Shown in pieces: positions 10,144-17,318 of a DNA stretch of 61,417 nucleotides (its first letter is position 1; every line of letters begins with the position of its first letter). The notes under the pieces were generated by a model that worked only from the letters and a program-made list of their open reading frames with translations, had not been told where the DNA came from and did no database searches. The DNA comes from Mycobacterium sp. Root265 (GTDB lineage: Bacteria > Actinomycetota > Actinomycetes > Mycobacteriales > Mycobacteriaceae), in NCBI RefSeq assembly GCF_001428895.1, contig NZ_LMJA01000032.1, positions 1 through 61,417 on the forward strand, given 5' to 3'. Both the position numbers and the translations under genes were made by a program.

Positions 10144-10172
10144 TTGTACTCCGTGACCGCGGTCACAGCAAG
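10144..10172 (-). promoter_or_regulatory. Ms1 promoter
   Basis: -35 TTGCTG (10172-10167), spacer of 17 bp, -10 TACAAA (10149-10144). The last -10 base is not the usual T, so the assignment is good but not certain. Confidence 0.6.
10154..10167. promoter_or_regulatory. CRP-type operator inside the Ms1 promoter
   Basis: GTGACCGCGGTCAC, a perfect 14-bp palindrome. With flanks it reads TGTGA-N6-TCACG, matching the mycobacterial CRP consensus TGTGA-N6-TCACA at all but the last base. It fills the -10/-35 spacer, so bound CRP would be expected to block or reshape this promoter. Confidence 0.7.
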
Positions 10173-10216
10173 TACCAAACGGGTGCGAATCCGGATCGTT
10201 ACGGGCCGGCTTGCAG

Positions 10217-11104
10217 CTACCGACGGGTAACGGTGCGCGGCAGCACCTTCCGGAGCAGCGAATAGGTGAGTGCTCCGCCGGCCAGCGCGCTCAGTCCGAC
10301 GGCGACGGTCGTGGCGACGGCAGCGCCCGACGGTGCGGGCAGCCGGTCCCGCAGCGGCACCGGGCGGCTGAAGGTCAGCACCGGCCAGTCGCGGGTGGCG
10401 GCCTCCTTGCGCAGGCCGCGGTCGGGATTGACCACCGACGGATGACCCACGGTCTCGAGCATCGGCAGGTCGGTGATCGAGTCGGAGTAGGCGTAGCAAT
10501 GCTCCAGCGAGTAACCCTCGCGGGCGGCGAGTTCGCGGATCGCTTCGGCCTTGCCTTCGCCGAAACAATAAAAGGCAACCTCGCCGGTGTACTTGCCGCC
10601 TTCCACGACCATCCGGGTGGCCATCGCATGGGTGGCGCCGAGGGCGGCGGCGATCGGCGCGACGATCTCTTCGCCGGAGGCCGACACGACCACCACGTCG
10701 CGCCCGCACAATTTGTGGTCGGCGATCAGGTTGGCGGCCTCCGCGAAGACCAGCGGATCGACGATCTCGTGCAGGGTCTCGCCGACCACCGAACGCACCT
10801 GTTCGACGTCCCAGCCGGTGCACATGTCGGTCAGGTAGGTACGCATCCGGTCCATCTGATCGTGATCGGCTCCGGACATCAGGAAGAGGAACTGGGCGTA
10901 GGAGGACTTGAGCACGGCGCGGCGGTTCAGCAGCCCCTGATCGAAAAACGGTTTGCTGAACGCGAGAGTGCTGGACTTTGCTATGACGGTCTTGTCGAGG
11001 TCGAAAAACGCCGCCGTCCGGACCGGTGGAGGGGTGTGCGCTGCGGGTTCCGGCACACCGTATTCGTCGGCGGGCCCCTCGGATGCCGTCACGGGATCCA
11101 GCAT
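10217..11104 (-). CDS. HAD-family phosphatase (SerB-like, Rv3661)
   Basis: A 295-aa HAD subfamily IB hydrolase. The nucleophile motif FFDLDKT is followed by motif II (VVSASGEE), the motif III lysine (GKAEAI) and motif IV YSDSITDLPML, all intact. A hydrophobic C-terminal segment (AAVATTVAVGLSALAGGALTYSLL, split around 262-285) suggests a membrane tail. This family acts on small phosphorylated metabolites, with phosphoserine as the usual annotation. The start ATG 11104 is chosen because residues before it are unsupported, but no clear ribosome site is visible and GTG four codons later is possible. An inverted repeat at 11125-11144 lies just upstream. Confidence 0.88.
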   Translation of the reverse strand: MLDPVTASEGPADEYGVPEPAAHTPPPVRTAAFFDLDKTVIAKSSTLAFSKPFFDQGLLNRRAVLKSSYAQFLFLMSGADHDQMDRMRTYLTDMCTGWDVEQVRSVVGETLHEIVDPLVFAEAANLIADHKLCGRDVVVVSASGEEIVAPIAAALGATHAMATRMVVEGGKYTGEVAFYCFGEGKAEAIRELAAREGYSLEHCYAYSDSITDLPMLETVGHPSVVNPDRGLRKEAATRDWPVLTFSRPVPLRDRLPAPSGAAVATTVAVGLSALAGGALTYSLLRKVLPRTVTRR

Positions 11105-11124
11105 AGGGGGAGGTGCAGGGAGTA

Positions 11125-11144
11125 CTTTCCCAACGCTGGGAAAG
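11125..11144. promoter_or_regulatory. Inverted repeat upstream of the HAD phosphatase
   Basis: Perfect 8-bp arms CTTTCCCA and TGGGAAAG separated by 4 nt, about 20 bp before the HAD gene start. It could be an operator or a leader hairpin; no T-run follows on either strand. Confidence 0.4.
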
Positions 11145-11214
11145 TGGCAGCTCAAGACACCTGTCGCAACCTGCACAAATTTTCGCAAATCGGGTAAACG
11201 TCCTGCATCGCTAC

Positions 11215-11245
11215 TTGCGCCGGCGGCCAATCCCGTGTGTATAGT
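11215..11245 (+). promoter_or_regulatory. Promoter of the 6C RNA
   Basis: A near-consensus -10 TATAGT (11240-11245) preceded by TG. A weak -35 TTGCGC at 11215-11220 gives a long 19-bp spacer. Transcription would start near 11252. Confidence 0.6.
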
Positions 11246-11251
11246 GGGCCT

Positions 11252-11348
11252 TACTCGGCTATGTCCGAGTGTGGATCAGCCCGACCCCCCGGGGCTGATA
11301 CACGACGACCTCCGCCTCCTCCCCCCCTGGCGGGGGTCGTCCCTTTTT
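11252..11348 (+). ncRNA. 6C small RNA (B11)
   Basis: A small RNA of about 97 nt between the Rv3661-like gene and ssd, the position and strand of the 6C/B11 RNA of M. tuberculosis. The defining feature of the family is visible: two hairpins with C-runs in their loops. Hairpin 1 has arms ATCAGCCC (11275-11282) and GGGCTGAT (11292-11299) around six Cs (11285-11290). Hairpin 2 has a 13-bp stem (11304-11316 with 11329-11341, one G-U pair) around seven Cs. An ACTCGG/CCGAGT stem-loop precedes them. 6C RNAs act on mRNAs through the C-rich loops and affect cell-cycle and DNA-replication genes when overproduced. Confidence 0.9.
11304..11348 (+). terminator. Intrinsic terminator of 6C RNA
   Basis: The 13-bp second hairpin of the RNA followed by CC and TTTTT (11344-11348). 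Confidence 0.85.
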
Positions 11349-11516
11349 CTGGGTAAGTCCACCCCCGCACCGAAGATTCCAGCACAGCTGAGAATCGTTG
11401 CGGAACGGGATTTTCACAAGATCAGACGCCCGTCGAGTTGTGCACAATTGCCGATCCATCCACAGATCGTCCGCACCCTCTGGCGCTGTCCACACACCCC
11501 TGGGCACGGTGGACGA
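11349..11516. other. Gap between 6C RNA and ssd
   Basis: 168 bp. It should contain the ssd promoter, but no convincing -10/-35 pair or ribosome site was found. Confidence 0.35.
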
Positions 11517-12557
11517 ATGACGCCTGCGACCGCAGTACTCGCCCTGGTCGATGACCGCGCGCTGCGCGAGGACCTCGACCGGGTGGCGGCCGCTGCGGAG
11601 GTCCGGGTGGTTCACGTACAGCGCCCGTCCAGCCGCACCGTGTGGGTGAGCGCGCAGGTGGTGGTGCTCGACGCAGCGGCGGCCCGCCGGTGCGCGGATG
11701 AGGACCTGCCGCGGCGCGACCGTGTCTACCTGGTGGGGTCGGCCGAACCCGACGGCGGCGACTGGGAGGCGGCGGTATCCGTTGGAGCGCAACGGGTTAT
11801 CCGGCTACCCGATCAGGACGGCGAGTTGGTGGATGCGTTTGGCACGGCAGCGCAGAGCACCGGGTCGAGTACCCGCCGGGGGGCGGTCATCGCGACCGTC
11901 GGCGGGTGCGGAGGCGCGGGCGCCTCCCTGTTCGCCGCGGCATTGGCGCAGGCCGCACCACAATCCCTGCTCGTCGACACGGACCCGTGGGGCGGCGGCC
12001 TGGACCTGGCGATGGGCACCGAGGGCCTACCCGGTCTGCGGTGGCAGGACCTCACCTTGCGCGACGGCCGGCTCGGATACGACGCGCTACGAGCCGCGCT
12101 GCCTGCGCGGGGCGGCGTCTCGGTGCTCTCGGGTGGCCGGCAGGGCATCGAGATCGAGGCCGGGCCGCTGAGCGCGGTGATCGATGCGGGTCGCACCGCC
12201 GGGGTGACGGTGGTGTGCGACGTTCCGAGGCGGGTCACCTCCGCGGTCGAGGTGGCGCTGGAGTCGGCGGATCTGGTGGTCATGGTCGTGCCGGCCGATG
12301 TCCGCGCGGCGGCGGCCGCCGGTGCGCTCGCCGGGTGGGCCCGGACGGTGAATCCGAATGTCGGACTGGTGGTGCGTGGCCCGGCGCCCGGCGGGCTGCG
12401 TGCCGTCGACATCGCCGAGACCGTGGGGCTGCCGCTGATCGCGGCGATGCGGCCGCAGCCCGGGCTGGCCGACACCATGGAGCGCGGCGGCCTTCGGATG
12501 CGGGCCCGGTCCCCGCTGGCGCGGGCGGCGGCGGGTGTCCTGGGGCTGCTGTCGTGA
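11517..12557 (+). CDS. ssd: Septum site-determining protein Ssd (FlpE/MinD-like)
   Basis: A 346-aa protein equivalent to Rv3660c, which affects septum placement when overproduced and heads the tad-like locus. An N-terminal receiver-like region without a clear phosphoacceptor is followed from about residue 123 by a deviant-Walker P-loop region (ATVGGCGGAGAS) that lacks the usual GKT lysine, then DTDPWGGGLDL, typical of the ParA/MinD superfamily. Residues after 230 (VVCDVPRR, VVMVVPADV) fit the same fold. The missing P-loop lysine suggests weak or no ATP hydrolysis. ATG 11517 matches the conserved beginning. The following gene starts inside its stop codon (GTGA). Confidence 0.88.
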   Translation: MTPATAVLALVDDRALREDLDRVAAAAEVRVVHVQRPSSRTVWVSAQVVVLDAAAARRCADEDLPRRDRVYLVGSAEPDGGDWEAAVSVGAQRVIRLPDQDGELVDAFGTAAQSTGSSTRRGAVIATVGGCGGAGASLFAAALAQAAPQSLLVDTDPWGGGLDLAMGTEGLPGLRWQDLTLRDGRLGYDALRAALPARGGVSVLSGGRQGIEIEAGPLSAVIDAGRTAGVTVVCDVPRRVTSAVEVALESADLVVMVVPADVRAAAAAGALAGWARTVNPNVGLVVRGPAPGGLRAVDIAETVGLPLIAAMRPQPGLADTMERGGLRMRARSPLARAAAGVLGLLS

Positions 12558-13714
12558 CCGGGTCGCTGATCGACCGGGTCCGGGAGCGGCTCGCCGTCGA
12601 GCAGGCACCGCTCCACCCCACCGTCGTCGCCGACGCCATCCGTGCCGAATCCGGCGGTCTGCTCGGTGACACCGAGGTGCTCGCCGGCATGCGGATCCTG
12701 CAGACCGAGCTGACCGGCGCAGGGGTGCTCGACCCGCTGCTGCGCGCCGACGGCACCACCGACGTGCTGGTCACCGGTCCCGACGCGGTGTGGGTGGATG
12801 ACGGAAACGGTCTGCGCCGCAGCCAGATCCGATTCCCTGACGAGGATGCGGTGCGCAGGCTGGCCCAGCGGTTGGCGCTGGCGGCGGGCCGCCGACTGGA
12901 CGACAGCCAGCCCTGGGTGGACGGGCAGCTCAGCTGCCTCGGCGAGGACCTGGTCCGGTTGCACGCCGTGCTGCCCCCGATCGCGGCCGCCGGGACCTGT
13001 ATCTCACTGCGCGTGCTGCGGCCGGCCCGACAGGATCTGGCGGCGCTGATCGCCACCGGCGCGATCCCCGGTACCGCCGCCGAACTGCTCCGGCGGATCA
13101 TCGCCGCCCGGCTGGCCTTCCTGATCTGCGGCGGAACCGGGTCTGGGAAAACTACCCTGTTGTCGGCGGCCCTGGGTGCTGTCGTCGCGGCAGAACGCAT
13201 CGTGTGCGTCGAGGACGCACCCGAACTCGCGCCGCGGCATCCGCACGTGGTGAACCTGGTGGCCAGGGGCGCCAATATCGAAGGTATAGGCCAGGTTACG
13301 GTACGTGACCTGGTGCGTCAGGCGTTGCGGATGCGCCCCGACCGCATCGTGGTGGGCGAGGTGCGCGGCGCCGAGGTGGTCGACCTGCTCACCGCGCTGA
13401 ACACCGGCCACGACGGCGGCGCCGGCACCGTGCACGCCAACAGCCCCGCCGAGGTCCCCGCCCGCCTGGAGGCACTGGCCGCTCTGGGTGGTCTGGACCG
13501 CGCGGCGCTGCACAGCCAGCTGGCCGCCGCGGTGCAGGTGGTGCTTCACGTGGGGCGTGACTCGGCCGGACGCCGGCGACTCACCGAGATCGCGGTGCTG
13601 AGCCGCGGCCCTGACGGCTGGGTGGCCGCGCGCACCGCGTGGCACGCAGATCACGGGTTCGGCTCCGGTGCACAGACATTGAACGATCTGCTCGATGTGC
13701 GGAGTCGACGGTGA
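12554..13714 (+). CDS. Tad/type IV secretion ATPase (TadA/CpaF-like, Rv3659c)
   Basis: A 386-aa secretion ATPase that would power assembly of the Flp-like pilus encoded downstream. Walker A is GGTGSGKT (193-200, K199). Further on come the Asp box (CVEDAPEL), a Walker B-like region ([11 protein letters not shown]) and the His box (GAGTVHANS), all intact. It is shorter than free-standing CpaF proteins but complete for the actinobacterial type. It starts with GTG overlapping ssd by 4 nt and its own stop overlaps the next GTG by 4 nt, so translation of the locus is coupled. Confidence 0.92.
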   Translation: MTGSLIDRVRERLAVEQAPLHPTVVADAIRAESGGLLGDTEVLAGMRILQTELTGAGVLDPLLRADGTTDVLVTGPDAVWVDDGNGLRRSQIRFPDEDAVRRLAQRLALAAGRRLDDSQPWVDGQLSCLGEDLVRLHAVLPPIAAAGTCISLRVLRPARQDLAALIATGAIPGTAAELLRRIIAARLAFLICGGTGSGKTTLLSAALGAVVAAERIVCVEDAPELAPRHPHVVNLVARGANIEGIGQVTVRDLVRQALRMRPDRIVVGEVRGAEVVDLLTALNTGHDGGAGTVHANSPAEVPARLEALAALGGLDRAALHSQLAAAVQVVLHVGRDSAGRRRLTEIAVLSRGPDGWVAARTAWHADHGFGSGAQTLNDLLDVRSRR

Positions 13715-14493
13715 CGGCCGCGGCGGCCCTGTTGGCGGCGGCGCTGCTGGTGGCGCCGGCACCGGCGCGGGTCAGACTGACAGGACCGGGCAGTCCGCGC
13801 ACACTGCCGCCCTGGGCACCGTGGTGCGCAGCCGTGCCGCCTGTCCTCGTGGCGATCATCGCGCTGGAACCGACCGTGATGCTCGCGGCGGCCATCGTGG
13901 CCGGCACGGTCCTCGCCCGCCGGCGCGGCTCATCGGCACGGCGGCGACGGGTTGCCGAAGCGGCCGCGTTACGGGACGGACTGGACATCCTGGCCGGTGA
14001 GTTGCGGGCCGGCGCCCACCCGGTGGCGGCCTTCGACGCGGCTGGCACCGAGGTGGGCGACGACGTGGGCGAGCGGTTGCGGGTGGTGGCCGCGCGGGGT
14101 CGTCTCGGGGCCGACGTCGGTGCCGGGATCCGTGCGGTGGCAGCGATATCCGCGCAGCCGGACTGCTGGGAGCGGCTCGCGGTGTGCTGGGAGTTGGCGC
14201 AGTCGCACGGTCTGGCGATCGCCACGCTGATGAGGGCCGCACACCATGACATCGTCGAGCGGGAAAGATTCCGGGTCCGGGTCGATGCCGGGCTGGCGGG
14301 GGCACGGACGACGGCTGCCGTGCTGGCCGGGATGCCGGTGCTGGGCATCGCGCTGGGTCAGGCGATCGGTGCGGATCCGGTGTCCTTCCTGCTCTCCGGC
14401 GGCGCCGGCGGTGTTCTGCTGGTCATCGGGATCACGCTGTCCTGCCTGGGCCTGCTCTGGTCCGACCGCATCGTCACGGGATTACCCACATGA
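13711..14493 (+). CDS. TadB-like pilus assembly membrane protein (Rv3658c)
   Basis: A 260-aa membrane protein of the type II secretion F family. Two hydrophobic segments lie at the N-terminus (about 2-15 and 33-60), a cytoplasmic helical domain in the middle, and two strong transmembrane segments at the end (about 195-215 and 225-250). The central domain (LDILAGELRAGAHPVAAFDAA) matches the T2SSF fold. It is the inner-membrane platform partner of the ATPase. GTG start inside the previous stop. Confidence 0.88.
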   Translation: MTAAAALLAAALLVAPAPARVRLTGPGSPRTLPPWAPWCAAVPPVLVAIIALEPTVMLAAAIVAGTVLARRRGSSARRRRVAEAAALRDGLDILAGELRAGAHPVAAFDAAGTEVGDDVGERLRVVAARGRLGADVGAGIRAVAAISAQPDCWERLAVCWELAQSHGLAIATLMRAAHHDIVERERFRVRVDAGLAGARTTAAVLAGMPVLGIALGQAIGADPVSFLLSGGAGGVLLVIGITLSCLGLLWSDRIVTGLPT

Positions 14494-15050
14494 GTTGGGC
14501 CGCACTGCTGCTGGCCGCCGCATTACTGGTGGGCGCCGGTCCGCGAAGGATCCGGGGCAGCGCCGGCACTGCCGCCGCGTCGCCCGGACTGCGGGCCGAC
14601 CCGCTGGCGGCTGCCTCCTGTTTCGATGTGCTGGCAGCCTGCCTGTCCGCGGGGATGGCGACGGCGGCGGCCGCCGCTGCGGCAGCGGACCTGGCGCCAC
14701 CGGCACTGGCGGACCAGCTGACCCGGGCCGCGCATCTGCTCGCACTGGGTGCCGAATCCGAACGGGCCTGGGCCGATCCGGGGGCCTCGGGCGACCGGCA
14801 CGGCGCGGTGCTGGCCCGGCTGGCGCGGCGGTCGGCGAGCTCGGGTGCCGCGCTGGCAGGCAGTGTGGCCGAACTGGCCGACCAGGTTCGCGTCGATGCC
14901 GGGTCCGCGGCCGACGCCGCCGCCGAACGGGCGTCGGTGCTCATCGCCGGTCCGCTCGGACTCTGCTACCTGCCGGCGTTCATATGCCTGGGAATCGTCC
15001 CGGTGGTCGCCGGACTAGCCGGTGACCTGATGTGGTCAGGACTGTGGTGA
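14490..15050 (+). CDS. TadC-like pilus assembly membrane protein (Rv3657c)
   Basis: A 186-aa protein, the second F-type platform protein of the locus. A short hydrophobic N-terminus, a T2SSF-like helical domain (CFDVLAACLSAGMATAAAAA, about 48-67) and a C-terminal membrane segment (about 156-183). ATG overlaps the previous gene by 4 nt. It is smaller than proteobacterial TadC, as in all mycobacteria. Confidence 0.86.
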   Translation: MSWAALLLAAALLVGAGPRRIRGSAGTAAASPGLRADPLAAASCFDVLAACLSAGMATAAAAAAAADLAPPALADQLTRAAHLLALGAESERAWADPGASGDRHGAVLARLARRSASSGAALAGSVAELADQVRVDAGSAADAAAERASVLIAGPLGLCYLPAFICLGIVPVVAGLAGDLMWSGLW

Positions 15051-15065
15051 AAGGGAAAACAGAAC

Positions 15066-15266
15066 ATGCTCAACATAATTCGGGAGCTGCAGGTGCGGCT
15101 GATGGTGGCGGCCGGGGACGAGTCCGGGATGAGCACCGTGGAGTACGCCATCGGCACAATCGCCGCGGCAGCCTTCGGCGCGATCCTGTACACGGTGGTG
15201 ACGGGGGACTCCATCGTCAGTGCCCTGTCCAACATCATCACCCGCGCGCTGAACACCAGCGTCTGA
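15066..15266 (+). CDS. Flp-pilin-like small protein (DUF4244, Rv3656c)
   Basis: A 66-aa protein with a charged N-terminus, then GMSTVEYAIGTIAAAAFGAILY (split about 21-42). A Gly followed five residues later by Glu at the start of a hydrophobic helix is the layout of Flp pilins processed by a prepilin peptidase. It is the likely pilus subunit. AAAGGGA precedes ATG 15066. No prepilin peptidase gene is in this locus. Confidence 0.87.
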   Translation: MLNIIRELQVRLMVAAGDESGMSTVEYAIGTIAAAAFGAILYTVVTGDSIVSALSNIITRALNTSV

Positions 15267-15586
15267 CCGATGACACCGGGGCCGTCACCGTCGAGGCCGC
15301 GTTCGCGATCGCGGCGCTGGTATCGGTCCTGGTGGTCTGCCTGGCCGGGCTCAACGCCGCGGTGCTGCAGATCCGGTGTGTCGACGCCGCGCGGGAGGCG
15401 GCGCGGCTGGCCGCCCGCGGGGATGACGGTATCGCCGCCGCACGGCGGGTCGGTCCGGTCGGGGCTGTGGTGTCGGTGCACCGCGAGGGGGAGCTGCTGG
15501 TCGCCAGGATCAGCACGACATCGGCTCTGCTGCCGGGGATCACCATCGCCGCGGAAGCCGTGTCGGTGGCCGAGCCGGGCCGCTGA
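15263..15586 (+). CDS. TadE-like pseudopilin (Rv3655c), start codon unusual
   Basis: The conserved TadE block TGAVTVEAAFAIAALVSVL is plain in this frame, followed by an Arg/Ala-rich region and a C-terminal domain to VAEPGR. No ATG, GTG or TTG lies in frame between the preceding pilin gene and this block. The best start is CTG 15263, overlapping the pilin stop (CTGA), giving 107 aa. Starts further up would have to lie within the upstream tadC-like gene. Translational coupling to the pilin gene is likely. The product would be a minor pilin. Confidence 0.75.
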   Translation: MTDDTGAVTVEAAFAIAALVSVLVVCLAGLNAAVLQIRCVDAAREAARLAARGDDGIAAARRVGPVGAVVSVHREGELLVARISTTSALLPGITIAAEAVSVAEPGR

Positions 15587-15620
15587 GGACGCCGGATCCG
15601 CGAGCCTGGCCGCGCTGGCC

Positions 15621-15923
15621 ATGGTCGTGGTGCTACTGGCTGTGACCGCCGGCGTGACGGTGCTGGGCTCGGTGGTGATCGCGCGGCACCGGGCCCAGTC
15701 CGCGGCCGACCTGGCGGCGCTCTCGGCGGCCGCCGCGCTCACCTCCGGGCATCAGATCGCCTGCGCACGTGCGATATCGGTGGCCACCGCCATGCGCACC
15801 ACGGTGACAGACTGTGCGGTGCACGGCCTGGACATCGTCATCGCGGTGGCGGCCGACGCGGGTGTGCCGGGCTGGCGGGCATCGGCGCGAGCCCGGGCCG
15901 GGCCCGGCGAACCGGGTGGCTAA
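15621..15923 (+). CDS. Rv3654c-family TadE-like/TadG-like protein
   Basis: At least 100 aa from ATG 15621. A single membrane helix (MVVVLLAVTAGVTVLGSVVI) is followed by ARHRAQSAADLAAL, the hallmark of the Rv3654c/TadG N-terminus, and a Cys-containing C-terminal domain. The family usually has a few more residues (an equivalent GSASLAALA is encoded just upstream), but no standard start codon exists there, and the frame is open from 15270 with a non-family sequence. Its stop codon TAA overlaps the convergent gene's TAG in four bases. Confidence 0.72.
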   Translation: MVVVLLAVTAGVTVLGSVVIARHRAQSAADLAALSAAAALTSGHQIACARAISVATAMRTTVTDCAVHGLDIVIAVAADAGVPGWRASARARAGPGEPGG

Positions 15924-17023
15924 CCGGCCGAGTCCGCCGATTTGGCCTTGCGCAGTATCGATTTGAGACCGGTACGGGCGACCGGCTCGGCGCCGTCGAC
16001 CACGGTGGCACCGTGCTGCGATGCGGCGAGCTCCTCGTCGGTGGGCAGCCGCATCGACAGCAGGGCGGCGTAGGTGTCGTCGTCGAGTTCGACCTTGTTG
16101 GCGGTGATGTGGATCGGGGTGAAGCCACCGCCGACGGCCGGCAGCCGCAGCACCCGCGCAGTCGGGCCGTGCATGAATTCCTGCATCATCGAGGCGACCA
16201 GAGGTTCGTCGGCGGGATCCAGGGCGGGTTCGCCCCGCTCGCGGGCGCGCCAGTCGTAGTGCGGACTCGGCCGGTCCAGCCATTTGAGCAACCGCCAGTG
16301 GTTCATGTCGACCAGTGCCCGGTGCACGCCGGGCGCGGCCAGTCCGTTGAGGATCCGCTGCGCCAGATCGTCGGGGCGCACCACTGGGCCCTCACGCACG
16401 CTGCGCCAGTTCATCGCCCGGCAGATCAGCCGCTCGCCGCCGTCCTCCTGCTGTTCCTGGACCGCCCGGGCGACGAAGCCCACGGTGATCGGCTGCCCCT
16501 GGTAGTCGGTGACATTCCAGGTGCTGCACAACGTCATGCCCGGTTTGGCCTTGATGACCATGGACAACACCTTGGACTCATGGGGGTTGAGCTCACGGGC
16601 GGGCAGGTCCTCGGCGAATGCCCGGCCATGGGTGGCCTCGGTGGCGATGTCGCGGCCCGCGTTGGTCAGCGATTCCGGGGTGTCGGTGGCCACCCCGGAG
16701 GTCAGATCCCATTTGAGCGGCCCCGGGATCGGGCGCTGCGGGGGTTCGGCATCGGGTGGTCCGATCCACAGATGCACGCCGTGGATCACCCCGTCGGACA
16801 TGTGCACCACCTCGGTGCGGATCACGCGGTCGTGTTTCGGCGTGATGATGCTCAGCGCGTGACCGGCCCGCACGGTCTCGCCGATGGCCGACTGGATGGC
16901 CATCAGATGCGGGTTGCGTCGCAGGAAGCTGCTGGTCGGTACCAGGTTCTTGGTGCGGGAGCCCTGCGCGACGACGGCGGGCTCGTCCCCGAGTGTCTCC
17001 ACGAGCAACCAGTCGTGGTCCAT
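15920..17023 (-). CDS. Rv3651-like PAS/GAF-type conserved protein
   Basis: A 367-aa soluble protein conserved in mycobacteria. Rv3651 is reported to fold as PAS-GAF-PAS-like sensory domains without an attached enzyme. Here I see an N-terminal segment (WLLVETLG, NLVPTSSFLRR), a middle part with a PAS-like repeat and a C-terminal part ending in a basic tail. No transmembrane segment or catalytic motif. The start is supported by a TAAACT -10 box 6 nt before ATG 17023. In M. tuberculosis PE/PPE genes lie nearby; none are present here. Confidence 0.8.
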   Translation of the reverse strand: MDHDWLLVETLGDEPAVVAQGSRTKNLVPTSSFLRRNPHLMAIQSAIGETVRAGHALSIITPKHDRVIRTEVVHMSDGVIHGVHLWIGPPDAEPPQRPIPGPLKWDLTSGVATDTPESLTNAGRDIATEATHGRAFAEDLPARELNPHESKVLSMVIKAKPGMTLCSTWNVTDYQGQPITVGFVARAVQEQQEDGGERLICRAMNWRSVREGPVVRPDDLAQRILNGLAAPGVHRALVDMNHWRLLKWLDRPSPHYDWRARERGEPALDPADEPLVASMMQEFMHGPTARVLRLPAVGGGFTPIHITANKVELDDDTYAALLSMRLPTDEELAASQHGATVVDGAEPVARTGLKSILRKAKSADSAG

Positions 17024-17318
17024 GGGGGCAGTTTAGCTGGCAGGTGGCGCACCACCCGCAATTCTGCGGCCTTCGGAATCAGTCGAACCACACGGCCGGC
17101 GGGCGATTGTAGACGCCATTTCGGCGTCCGTGTGCAGCGATTATGAGTTGCAGATGGCCGAGTTCAGAAGGTACTTTGCCCTCTGCGCCCGGATCTCCGG
17201 GGTTGAAAACGGATCGCGTTGTCCGACCGTTTTGTCGCGAAGCCTGTGTGCTCGGCGTCGCTGGTGTCGGCACATTGCTGGACGAGGCGGTCGACGAGGG
17301 GTGGACCGCTGTGCGGTA
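17024..17318. other. Gap between Rv3651-like gene and the helicase
   Basis: 295 bp without a supported gene. It contains the leaderless promoter of the Rv3651-like gene at its left edge; the M. tuberculosis PE gene of this interval is not found. Short open frames on the plus strand have no start signals and run into the helicase antisense. Confidence 0.5.
17030..17035 (-). promoter_or_regulatory. -10 box of the Rv3651-like gene (leaderless)
   Basis: TAAACT on the minus strand, 6 nt before ATG 17023. Confidence 0.5.

Noticed and set aside
15270-15620. N-terminal extension of the Rv3654c-like protein back to ATG 15270
   Set aside because: The extension is Arg/Pro/Trp-rich, overlaps the real TadE frame and bears no likeness to the family; only the part after about 15590 is genuine.
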